64,000 nt of DNA from an uncultured Eubacteriales bacterium (GTDB taxonomy: Bacteria; Bacillota; Clostridia; Oscillospirales; Acutalibacteraceae), in assembly GCA_934445035.1 (NCBI GenBank), contig CAKSDI010000001.1:248001-312000 (forward strand). The letters are read 5' to 3'. This document shows positions 7,542 to 14,552 of the stretch, piece by piece. Numbering within the stretch: position 1 is the stretch's first letter; each line of letters opens with the position of its first letter. A program made the position numbers and the translations under genes. The notes under the pieces are model-generated. The model ran no database searches and was not told the DNA's origin. It was given only the letters and a program-made list of their open reading frames with translations.

Positions 7542-7712
7542 TCAGTCTTTAGAAATTGCTTCTACAGGACATCCTTCAGCACAAGAGCCGCAATCGCAGC
7601 ACTTATCCGGATCTATTTCATAATGACTGTCACCCTCGGAAATAGCTTCGCAGGGACATCCGGCGGCGCAAGCTCCGCAGCTGATGCATTCATCGGAAAT
7701 TTTATATGCCAT
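7542..7712 (-). CDS. 2[4Fe-4S] ferredoxin
   Basis: This 56-residue clostridial-type ferredoxin carries two [4Fe-4S] clusters bound by CISCGACAAGCP and CCDCGSCAEGCP, and transfers electrons at low potential in anaerobic metabolism. The frame is open upstream, but the ATG at 7712 follows an excellent GGAGGTG and gives the standard length. It is a single-gene unit with its own promoter (7781-7809) and terminator. Confidence 0.95.
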   Translation of the reverse strand: MAYKISDECISCGACAAGCPCEAISEGDSHYEIDPDKCCDCGSCAEGCPVEAISKD

Positions 7713-7780
7713 TTTGTCACACCTCCATAAAGTGGTATATAGTACGCCCGAATCTAAAAGAAACTGCATTTACTAACTGT

Positions 7781-7809
7781 ATTGTATCAGCAAACCGAGA
7801 AAAATGCAA
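7781..7809 (-). promoter_or_regulatory. Promoter of the ferredoxin gene
   Basis: On the minus strand TTGCAT (7809-7804), a 17-nt spacer and TACAAT (7786-7781) fit sigma-A. The spacer ends in TGA, giving an extended -10. Confidence 0.65.
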
Positions 7810-7824
7810 GAGTAAATATTTGCA

Positions 7825-8670
7825 TTATTTATCATTTTCTTCTGTTTTTCCGCCTTTTTTGGAGCGGGAAAGAACTTTTACGCTGTTTCTGTGCACTTTA
7901 TAAGGCGCACCCTCGCCGTCTTTAGGTCTTATAATAAGGTTGCCGGTGATGAGATTTGAGTCTACGACCGTTCCGATACCCTCGCTTGTTTTAACCACCG
8001 CTCCGATACCCGGCGTGATGGAAATAAGGTGCTTATATGAGTCTTCTTCATATTTTAGGCAGCACATAAGTCTTCCGCAGCTGCCCGATATCTTTGTGGG
8101 ATTTAAAGAAAGCCCCTGATCCTTTGCCATTTTTATTGAAACAGGCTCAAAATCATTTAAAAACCTCTTACAGCAATACGGCTGACCGCAAATTCCGAGG
8201 CCGCCGAGCATTCTCGCTTCATCGCGCACGCCTATCTGCCTTAATTCTATCCTCGTGTGGAACTGCGAAGCAAGGTCTTTTACGAGCTCGCGGAAATCCA
8301 CTCTGCCGTCGGCAGTGAAGAAAAATGTTATTTTAGAGCCGTCAAAAGAATACTCCACTTCTACAAGCTTCATTTCAAGGCTGTGATCCGCTATCTTTTT
8401 TTCGCAGATCGAAAAAGCGTCTTTTTCCTTTTCCTTGTTTTCTTCAAGCTGTTTTAAGTCCTTGTCCGTTGCAATGCGGACCGCCTTTTTAAGCTCAGAT
8501 ACTATTTTTTCCTCTCCGACCTCGCTTACAGCTTCGCTGACAAAGCCGAAAGCAAGACCGTTAGAAGTTTCTACTATTATTTTTTCGCCGATATCGGGGT
8601 CAAGCCCGTTAGGGTCGAAATAATAGGATCTTCCGTTTTCTTTAAATTTTACCGATATGACCTTTGTCAC
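7825..8670 (-). CDS. ricT: PSP1-domain protein RicT (YaaT)
   Basis: This 281-residue protein of the PSP1/YaaT family is, in B. subtilis, a member of the RicA-RicF-RicT complex that carries [4Fe-4S] clusters and stimulates RNase Y and the sporulation phosphorelay. The cysteines conserved in RicT are visible in CGQPYCCKRF and SCGRLMCCLKY. The C-terminal 25 residues are basic and probably disordered. The gene follows holB by 2 bp, in the same order (holB-ricT) as in Bacillus, which supports the call. No ricA/ricF homologue is in the window. Confidence 0.92.
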   Translation of the reverse strand: MTKVISVKFKENGRSYYFDPNGLDPDIGEKIIVETSNGLAFGFVSEAVSEVGEEKIVSELKKAVRIATDKDLKQLEENKEKEKDAFSICEKKIADHSLEMKLVEVEYSFDGSKITFFFTADGRVDFRELVKDLASQFHTRIELRQIGVRDEARMLGGLGICGQPYCCKRFLNDFEPVSIKMAKDQGLSLNPTKISGSCGRLMCCLKYEEDSYKHLISITPGIGAVVKTSEGIGTVVDSNLITGNLIIRPKDGEGAPYKVHRNSVKVLSRSKKGGKTEENDK

Positions 8671-8672
8671 TT

Positions 8673-9476
8673 TTAATCCTCCGTCAAGATACTGCAGAAA
8701 AGCAATGAAAGATTAACATTTATCTTCAGCATTTCCTGCCATTTTGATATATTTTTATAAAGTTCTGCAAATTTGCGGCATACGACCTTTGATGAAAGCT
8801 TTGATTTAAGCTTTTCTTCAGCGGCAATTTTAAGAGCGGCAAAAAACTCGTCTGCAAAAGCCCTGTCTTTTACAAAGTCCTGAAGCAGGCAAAGAATTTC
8901 ATAATCCTTATCTTTTTCATAAAGCTCGCAGAACTCTTGTGCCGCCTGCTCTGCTTTTGTTTTTTCGGAAGTTTTATCCGAAAAAGAAAGCGAAAGGTTT
9001 ATACACCGTGAAACGACCGTGTCGAGCAAAAGCGTTCTCGAAGAGCAGAGAAGAACAAACACCACAGTTTTGGGCGGCTCTTCAAGAATTTTAAGTATGG
9101 CGTTTTGCGCCTGCTCGTTCATCTTATCCGCATTCTCAATTATAAATACTCTTCTTTTACCCGAATGCGGCAAAACATAAGCCTGCGCTTTTACCTCTCT
9201 TATCTGATTTACCGTGATATTCTTCTTTCCTTTTTCTTCGGAAATAAAGGATATATCGGGGTGGGTATTATTTTCCGCCTGCCTGCAATCTAAGCAGGTT
9301 TTGCAGGGAACGGGCGCGCCGTTACACACAGATATCTGCGCTATAATTTTTGCAAGCGCGGTCTTTTCCGAATTTGAAGCGCCCTCTATTAAAAAAGCGT
9401 GCGGAAATCTGCCTGATTTTATGAAGTTATTTATTTTTTCAAACGCAAGATCAAATTCGCCCGAAAATTCGCTCAT
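8673..9476 (-). CDS. holB: DNA polymerase III subunit delta'
   Basis: This 267-residue AAA+ protein is a clamp-loader subunit that helps place the beta clamp on DNA. The zinc-binding cysteines C51, C58, C61 and C64 are present. The Walker A position reads GASNSEKT, so the usual glycine before the lysine is missing, as expected for the non-hydrolysing delta' subunit. ENADKMNEQAQNAILKILEEPP is the typical central block and SRC the sensor region. It overlaps trpS upstream by 4 bp (ATGA) and precedes ricT by 2 bp. Confidence 0.92.
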   Translation of the reverse strand: MSEFSGEFDLAFEKINNFIKSGRFPHAFLIEGASNSEKTALAKIIAQISVCNGAPVPCKTCLDCRQAENNTHPDISFISEEKGKKNITVNQIREVKAQAYVLPHSGKRRVFIIENADKMNEQAQNAILKILEEPPKTVVFVLLCSSRTLLLDTVVSRCINLSLSFSDKTSEKTKAEQAAQEFCELYEKDKDYEILCLLQDFVKDRAFADEFFAALKIAAEEKLKSKLSSKVVCRKFAELYKNISKWQEMLKINVNLSLLFCSILTED

Positions 9477-10471
9477 AAAACAAATCCGACCTTTTTCATT
9501 GCCTTAAAGTATGTTTTTCTGGCTATTTTTTCAGCTCTTTCATCTCCGAGCGAGAATATTCTCTCTATTTCCGCTTTATCGGCGATTATTTTTTCATAAT
9601 TTTCTTTTATGGGAGCAAGCTCGTCTGCCACAGCCTCGCCTACAGCCAACTTAAATTCGCCGTAACCCTTTCCTTCAAACTCGCGCTCGATCTCTTCGGG
9701 CGTTTTGCCTGTTACACAGCTGTAAATTCCGATAAGGTTCGATACTCCCTTTTTATCCTCGCTTAAGCGAACGCAGGATTCGCTGTCCGTAACGGCTCTT
9801 TTGAATTTTCTTATGATAGTATCCCTGTCGTCAAGTATGGCGACATAAGCGTTCGCGTTATCATCCGACTTAGACATTTTTTTCTCCGGATCCTGCAGCG
9901 ACATTATTCTTGCGCCTGTTTTGGGAATATAGGGCTCGGGAAGCTTGAATACTTCGCCGTAAACATTATTAAACCTGCTCGCGATATCCCTCGCAATTTC
10001 AAGGTGCTGCTTCTGATCCGCTCCCACCGGAACGAAATCCGGCTTATAAAGCAAAATATCGGCAGCCATTAATACGGGATATGAAAAAAGGCCTACATTG
10101 ACATTATCCGCGTGCTTTGCGGACTTATCTTTAAACTGCGTCATTCTTGACATTTCACCGAACTGCGTATAGCAGGACAAAAGCCAGCTTAACTGCGAAT
10201 GCTCGGGGACATGCGACTGAACGAATAAAATATTTTTTTCGGGATCAAGGCCTAAAGCTAATAAAAGCGCACAGGTAGAATATATCTGCGCTCTGAATTT
10301 AGCCGGCTCCTGCCTTACGGTGATCGCGTGAAGATCAGCCACGGCATAAACGCACTCAAAATCCTCCTGCATTTTTACCCAGCTTTTCAAAGCGCCTAGA
10401 TAATTGCCTAAGGTGAGCATACCGCTCGGCTGAATACAGCTTAATACTCTTTTTTTCTGAATTTCTTCCAT
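9473..10471 (-). CDS. trpS: Tryptophanyl-tRNA synthetase
   Basis: This 332-residue class I synthetase charges tRNA-Trp. The HIGH-like signature is PSGMLTLGNYLGA (about 15-27) and the second signature is KMSKSDDN (about residue 198). DADQKQH-like GADQKQHLE binds tryptophan and adenylate. The length fits bacterial TrpS. It is the first gene of trpS-holB-ricT. A TATAAT lies at 10514-10509 on the minus strand, but no good -35 box is in place. I looked for a T-box leader upstream and saw none. Confidence 0.95.
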   Translation of the reverse strand: MEEIQKKRVLSCIQPSGMLTLGNYLGALKSWVKMQEDFECVYAVADLHAITVRQEPAKFRAQIYSTCALLLALGLDPEKNILFVQSHVPEHSQLSWLLSCYTQFGEMSRMTQFKDKSAKHADNVNVGLFSYPVLMAADILLYKPDFVPVGADQKQHLEIARDIASRFNNVYGEVFKLPEPYIPKTGARIMSLQDPEKKMSKSDDNANAYVAILDDRDTIIRKFKRAVTDSESCVRLSEDKKGVSNLIGIYSCVTGKTPEEIEREFEGKGYGEFKLAVGEAVADELAPIKENYEKIIADKAEIERIFSLGDERAEKIARKTYFKAMKKVGFVL

Positions 10472-10617
10472 ATCATCTTATCCTTTCGGAACTTAACCTA
10501 TATAATCTATTATAGTTTAACATATTTTTTAAAAAATTACAATAGCAAGTAAATCACCGAGCAAAGGGAATATTTTGGGACACTGAAAATATTATTATAA
10601 ATATATCAAAAAAAGAC

Positions 10618-10646
10618 TTGACAAATCAAACGCGTCAGGCTATAAT
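10618..10646 (+). promoter_or_regulatory. Consensus sigma-A promoter of the small membrane protein gene
   Basis: TTGACA (10618-10623), a 17-nt spacer and TATAAT (10641-10646) are a perfect match to the sigma-A consensus. The ribosome site GGAGG is at 10677-10681. Confidence 0.9.
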
Positions 10647-10688
10647 AAAAATACAGAAAGCGAACAAGTGTTCGTCGGAGGTAAATTT

Positions 10689-10874
10689 ATGAGTTTTGCA
10701 GGTATTGTTTTAAGTATATTTGAAACGATTATCGTTTTATTCACCCTCTGGGCATTATTTCACGAGGATTTCTTTATAGCCGTGGAGGACAGGATATTTG
10801 CGCACTTTAGAAGAAAGCGCTTTAAAGTGATAAAAGGTTCGGAATTTTCCGAAAAGCTTTTTGACAGAAATTAG
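10689..10874 (+). CDS. Small single-span membrane protein, unknown
   Basis: This 61-residue protein has one membrane segment (about residues 3-26, IVLSIFETIIVLFTLWALF), then a charged cytoplasmic-looking tail with FRRKRFKVIKG. I do not recognise a family. The ATG at 10689 is chosen because GGAGG lies 7 nt ahead; the frame is open slightly further upstream. A perfect consensus promoter and strong terminator make it a highly expressed single-gene unit, more notable than its size suggests. Confidence 0.75.
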   Translation: MSFAGIVLSIFETIIVLFTLWALFHEDFFIAVEDRIFAHFRRKRFKVIKGSEFSEKLFDRN

Positions 10875-10910
10875 ATTTTTCCTTTCTTTCTTTTTTATAA
10901 CTTCTTTTAG

Positions 10911-10960
10911 CATTTCGGGGCTTATGCTTTAAAGCATAAGCCCCGAAGTGTTTTTATTTT
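10911..10960. terminator. Strong bidirectional terminator
   Basis: A 20-bp stem (10911-10930 with 10931-10950, one G-T pair) with almost no loop is followed by TTTTTATTTT. It serves the small membrane gene on plus and the glycosyltransferase on minus. Confidence 0.88.
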
Positions 10961-11910
10961 TCAAGATTATCCGTTTTATCGCTGATGATATATCTCGGTC
11001 TGTGCTTAACTTCAAGATAGGTCTTTCCCACATATTCGCCTATGATGCCGAGCGAAATAAGCTGAATTCCGCCCATAAAGCAGATAATGCACACGATACT
11101 TGCCCAGCCCGTTACCGCGGCGCCCGTTATATAGGAAACAAACGCATAGATCACGCCGATAAAGCTTAAAAGCGAAACGATAATTCCAAGCGAAATAATA
11201 AGCTTTAAAGGCTTAGTAGAAAGGCTCGTGATCCCGTCAAGAGCAAGAGCGAGCATTTTTTTAAGCGGATAATGGCTCTCTCCCGCAATTCTTTTCGCGC
11301 GGTCGTAATAAACGCAGGTGCTGTTAAACCCGACAAGCGGTATCATTCCTCTTAAAAAGAGATTGACTTCCTTAAATTCGCTTAAATAGGAAAGCACTTT
11401 AGAAGAGATAAGCCTGTAATCCGCGTGATCGTAAACCACTTTAGCACCCATTGCGCCCATAAATTTATAAAAAGCGCGGGCGGAAGTTCTCTTAAAGCCG
11501 GAATCGGTATCCCTGTTTTTTCGCACGCCGTAAACAATATCGGAGCCTTCGCGGTACTTCTTTACCATTTCGGGCATAACGGAAATATCGTCTTGCCCGT
11601 CGCAGTCGATAGATATCGTTATATCGCAAAGATCTTTAGAATACATAAGCCCTGCAAGCAGACTGCTCTGGTGGCCCCTGTTTTTACTCTGCTTTATTCC
11701 GCAGTACCGATCGTCCGACCGGCTGAGATCTTCGATTATTTCCCAGGTTTTATCCGTGGAGCCGTCGTCAATAAAAAGAATTCGGCTTTTTTTATCTATA
11801 AGCTCATTTTCAGCCATACTTTCAAGGCATTTTAAAAACATCGGCGCCGTGATCGGCAAAACCTCGCTTTCATTATAGCAAGGAATAACAATATATAAGA
11901 TCGGATTGAT
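10954..11910 (-). CDS. Family 2 glycosyltransferase (DPM1/GtrB type), probable AUC start
   Basis: The protein is an inverting GT2 enzyme that probably loads a sugar onto undecaprenyl phosphate. It has the catalytic N-domain (YIVIPCYNES, FIDDGSTDKTW, SIDCDGQDD) and two C-terminal membrane helices (about 235-310), as in GtrB/YkoT. The frame runs to an ATG at 11952, but that ATG lies within the extended -10 box (TGG-TATAAT, 11949-11941) of a strong promoter, so it would not be transcribed. After the promoter the only good Shine-Dalgarno is GGAGGG (11922-11917). Six nt later comes ATC (11910), giving M-NPILYIVIPCYNE, the normal family N-terminus. No ATG, GTG or TTG is available there. I therefore call an ATC start. 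The sugar and acceptor are unknown. Confidence 0.85.
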   Translation of the reverse strand: MNPILYIVIPCYNESEVLPITAPMFLKCLESMAENELIDKKSRILFIDDGSTDKTWEIIEDLSRSDDRYCGIKQSKNRGHQSSLLAGLMYSKDLCDITISIDCDGQDDISVMPEMVKKYREGSDIVYGVRKNRDTDSGFKRTSARAFYKFMGAMGAKVVYDHADYRLISSKVLSYLSEFKEVNLFLRGMIPLVGFNSTCVYYDRAKRIAGESHYPLKKMLALALDGITSLSTKPLKLIISLGIIVSLLSFIGVIYAFVSYITGAAVTGWASIVCIICFMGGIQLISLGIIGEYVGKTYLEVKHRPRYIISDKTDNLEK

Positions 11911-11940
11911 ATTTATCCCTCCAATATTAAGGATACTAAA

Positions 11941-11969
11941 ATTATACCACACATTTACTTTATTTTCAA
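11941..11969 (-). promoter_or_regulatory. Promoter of the glycosyltransferase gene
   Basis: On the minus strand TTGAAA (11969-11964), 17 nt and TATAAT (11946-11941), with TGG in front, form an extended -10 promoter. The predicted start point is near 11934, downstream of the ATG at 11952. Confidence 0.8.
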
Positions 11970-11985
11970 TTTTTGAAAATAATTC

Positions 11986-12014
11986 TTGCCTTTTAAAATA
12001 ATTTATGGCATAAT
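11986..12014 (+). promoter_or_regulatory. Promoter of tRNA-Val
   Basis: TTGCCT (11986-11991), 17-nt spacer and CATAAT (12009-12014) lie directly before the tRNA. It is divergent from the glycosyltransferase promoter, with only 16 bp between the two -35 boxes. Confidence 0.65.
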
Positions 12015-12024
12015 AGGTTTATTC

Positions 12025-12101
12025 GGAGGCATAGCTCAGTTGGTCAGAGTACTTGCTTGACATGCAAGGGGTCACCGGTTCAAGTCCAGTTGTCTCCACC
12101 A
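12025..12101 (+). tRNA. tRNA-Val (GAC)
   Basis: A full cloverleaf of 77 nt with encoded CCA. The acceptor GGAGGCA pairs with TGTCTCC, the D arm is GCTC/GAGT, the anticodon stem CTTGC/GCAAG encloses loop TTGACAT (anticodon GAC), and the T loop is TTCAAGT. The T stem has one C-A mismatch at its third pair. The GAC isoacceptor reads GUC and GUU. Confidence 0.95.
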
Positions 12102-12133
12102 AAGCCCCAAAGACTTACGCCTTTGGGGCTTTA
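12102..12133 (+). terminator. Terminator of tRNA-Val
   Basis: The stem AAAGCCCCAAAG/CTTTGGGGCTTT with an 8-nt loop starts at the CCA end. Its 3' arm with two more bases (CGCCTTTGGGGCTTT) is repeated at 12171-12185. Confidence 0.8.
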
Positions 12134-12266
12134 ACTTTTACCTTTTCACTATTCACTCTTCACTAAAAAACGCCTTTGGGGCTTTGGAAGTAATAAGTAA
12201 TAGTGAAAAGTGAATAAGTTCGGTGTCGGCTTCGCCGACAAATTAATAAAAAGCAGTGACAAAGCA
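12134..12266. repeat. tRNA-adjacent repeat material
   Basis: This stretch holds TTTTCACTATT (12142-12152) and its exact inverse AATAGTGAAAA, a second copy of the tRNA terminator arm, a short hairpin TGTCGGC-TTC-GCCGACA (12224-12240), and TTAATAA followed by ACAAAGC. ACCTnTTCACTAAAAA recurs after the tRNA-Gln terminator (about 19478), and TTAATAA...ACAAAGC next to tRNA-Arg (about 48745). It codes for nothing I can see. Confidence 0.5.
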
Positions 12267-12298
12267 AAAATCCTATCACATTTTGTGATAGGATTTTC
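12267..12298. terminator. Terminator of metA (bidirectional hairpin)
   Basis: A perfect 14-bp stem AAAATCCTATCACA and its complement with a TTT loop lies 14 bp after the metA stop. Nearly the same hairpin terminates tRNA-Arg at 48756. Confidence 0.8.
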
Positions 12299-12311
12299 TA
12301 AATGAATATTT

Positions 12312-13232
12312 TCACTCGCTGATTTTAGTAACATCATAAGGCGTGGTCTGATAAACGAAATAGTTAAGCCAATTCGAATAAAGCAGGTTTGCGTGCGCCC
12401 TCCAGCTGACAACAGGCTCTTTTTTAGGATCGTCTTTCAAAAAATAATTTTTCGGCAGATCTATTTCTTTTCCTTGGGAGAGATCCCTTAAATATTCGTT
12501 TTTAAGGGTATTTTTATCATACTCGCTGTGACCGGTGATAAAAATCTGTCTGCCGTTTCTCGAAGATACGGCATAAACGCCGGTTTCCTCGCTTTCAGCC
12601 AAAATCTTCAGCTCTTTTACCGCTTTTATTTCCTCGGTCTTAAGAGTGGTATGCCTTGACTGCGGCACCATAAACTCATCGTCAAACCCGCGGAACAAAA
12701 TTGATCTTTTATATACCACCTTATGCGGAAATACTCCGAAGATCTTTTTATCTACGGGGTATTTTTTTATACCGTAATGATAATACAGCCCCGCCTGTGC
12801 GCCCCAGCAGATATGGAAAGTGCTGTGCACATTTGTCTTGCTCCACTCCATTATCGAGCAGAGCTCGGGATAATATTCCACATCTTCAAAATTCATCTGC
12901 TCAACGGGCGCGCCGGTGATTATCATACCGTCAAACCGCTCGTTTTTCACATCATCAAAGGTCTTATAAAATGTAAATAAGTGCTCTTTTGAAGTATTTT
13001 TGGAAATATGGCTTTTTGTGTGCATTAAGGTCAGATCGACCTGCAGCGGAGAGTTACCTAAAAGGCGGGAAAGCTGAGTTTCCGTTTCTATCTTATTAGG
13101 CATAAGATTTAAAAGGAGAATTTTAAGAGGACGGATATCCTGCGTTATGGCTCGCTTTTCGGTCATAACGAAAATATTTTCGCTCTCTAAGGTTTTTACG
13201 GCAGGAAGATCATTAGGAATTTTTATCGGCAT
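12312..13232 (-). CDS. metA: Homoserine O-acetyltransferase (MetA family)
   Basis: This enzyme acylates homoserine as the entry to methionine synthesis. The 306-residue protein has the full MetA length, with the catalytic cysteine at 142 in HICWGAQAG, H-rich C-terminal region (GHSEYD) and the conserved MPIKIPNDLPA start. Residue 111 in GAPVE is glutamate. In MetA enzymes Glu111 goes with acetyl-CoA and Gly111 with succinyl-CoA, so this should be an acetyltransferase despite its usual name. That fits the next enzyme, MetY, which uses O-acetylhomoserine. It is the last gene of DUF1846-metY-metA, 20 bp after metY, and ends in a strong terminator. Confidence 0.95.
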   Translation of the reverse strand: MPIKIPNDLPAVKTLESENIFVMTEKRAITQDIRPLKILLLNLMPNKIETETQLSRLLGNSPLQVDLTLMHTKSHISKNTSKEHLFTFYKTFDDVKNERFDGMIITGAPVEQMNFEDVEYYPELCSIMEWSKTNVHSTFHICWGAQAGLYYHYGIKKYPVDKKIFGVFPHKVVYKRSILFRGFDDEFMVPQSRHTTLKTEEIKAVKELKILAESEETGVYAVSSRNGRQIFITGHSEYDKNTLKNEYLRDLSQGKEIDLPKNYFLKDDPKKEPVVSWRAHANLLYSNWLNYFVYQTTPYDVTKISE

Positions 13233-13252
13233 TTAATTCATTCCTTTAAAAA

Positions 13253-14536
13253 TCAAAGATTATTTAGTGCCTGATTTATATCGGCTATAAGATCCTCGCT
13301 GCTTTCAAGACCGCAGGAAAATCTGACAAGATCGGGGGAAACGCCTGCGGCTTCAAGCTCCGCGTCGTTCATCTGGCGGTGGGTGGTGCTTGCCGGATGC
13401 AGGCAGCAGGTCCTGGCGTCTGCAACATGGGTTTCGATAGCGGCGATTTTAAGGTTTTCCATAAATTTTTCAGCTGCGTTTCTTCCGCCCTTTACTCCGA
13501 AAGATACAACTCCGCAGGTGCCGTTTTTCATATATTTTTGAGCCAGATCAAAATATTTATCGCCTTTAAGCCCCGGATATTTTACCCAGGCGATCCTATC
13601 GTCATTACTTAAAAATTCGGCAACTTTCTGCGCATTTTCGCAGTGCTTTTTCATTCTAATATGAAGACTTTCAAGGCCTAAATTTAAAATAAACGCATTC
13701 ATCGGCGACTGAACGGAGCCTAAATCTCTCATAAGCTGAGCCGTTGCCTTAGTGATATAAGCGCCCTCAATACCGAAGCGCTCGGTATAGGTTATCCCGT
13801 GATAGCTTTCATCGGGAGTGCAGAGGCCGGGATATTTATCGGGATACTTTGTCCAATCAAATTTACCCGAATCGACAATACAGCCTCCGACAGCCGCGCC
13901 GTGACCGTCCATATACTTTGTGGTGGAATGGGTTACAATATCAGCGCCGAAATCAAAAGGTCTGCAATTAACGGGGGTTGCAAAGGTGTTATCCATTATA
14001 AGCGGAACGCCGTGGGCGTGAGCGGCGGCGGCAAATTTTTCGATATCAAGCACGGTGAGCGCAGGATTTGCAATGGTTTCGCCGAAGACCGCTTTGGTGT
14101 TAGGCTTAAACGCGGCGTTTAATTCATCGGCGGTGCAATCGGGAGAAACGAAAGTGAAATCTATTCCCATTTTCTTCATTGTAACAGCAAAAAGATTATA
14201 TGTTCCGCCGTAAATAGAGGAAGAAGAAACTATATGATCGCCGCAGTTTGCTATATTAAACACTGCAAAGAACGACGCCGCCTGACCCGAAGAGGTAAGC
14301 ATAGCGGCAGTTCCGCCCTCTAATTCGCATATCTTTGCCGCAACGCTGTCGCAGGTGGGGTTTTGGAGCCTTGAATAAAAATATCCGCTCGCCTCAAGGT
14401 CAAAAAGCTTACCCATATCAAGCCCTGTGTCATATTTAAAAGTTGTGCTTTGGATAACAGGTATCTGCCTCGGTTCCCCGTTTTTAGGAGTATACCCTCC
14501 CTGAACGCATTTTGTTTCTATATTTTTATCTCTCAT
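13253..14536 (-). CDS. metY: O-acetylhomoserine sulfhydrylase (MetY)
   Basis: This 427-residue PLP enzyme of the Cys/Met metabolism family converts O-acetylhomoserine and sulfide to homocysteine. The PLP lysine is in HSTTKYMDGHG, with DNTFATP and SSSIYGGTYN as cofactor- and substrate-binding motifs. The length and the insert around GITYTERFGIEGAYI are typical of MetY rather than the shorter MetB/MetC enzymes. It sits 16 bp after the DUF1846 gene and 20 bp before metA. Together metA and metY make homocysteine directly from homoserine and sulfide. I saw no SAM riboswitch ahead of the operon. Confidence 0.94.
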   Translation of the reverse strand: MRDKNIETKCVQGGYTPKNGEPRQIPVIQSTTFKYDTGLDMGKLFDLEASGYFYSRLQNPTCDSVAAKICELEGGTAAMLTSSGQAASFFAVFNIANCGDHIVSSSSIYGGTYNLFAVTMKKMGIDFTFVSPDCTADELNAAFKPNTKAVFGETIANPALTVLDIEKFAAAAHAHGVPLIMDNTFATPVNCRPFDFGADIVTHSTTKYMDGHGAAVGGCIVDSGKFDWTKYPDKYPGLCTPDESYHGITYTERFGIEGAYITKATAQLMRDLGSVQSPMNAFILNLGLESLHIRMKKHCENAQKVAEFLSNDDRIAWVKYPGLKGDKYFDLAQKYMKNGTCGVVSFGVKGGRNAAEKFMENLKIAAIETHVADARTCCLHPASTTHRQMNDAELEAAGVSPDLVRFSCGLESSEDLIADINQALNNL

Positions 14537-14552
14537 TATGTTTACCTCTTTA

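Noticed and set aside
10472..10617. T-box leader before trpS (and before cysE-cysS and proS)
   Set aside because: No specifier hairpin, T-box sequence (TGGNACCGCG-like) or terminator pair is visible; the upstream gaps are short.
11911..11952. ATG at 11952 as start of the glycosyltransferase
   Set aside because: It lies within the promoter's extended -10 region and would put the only good Shine-Dalgarno inside the gene at codons 11-12.
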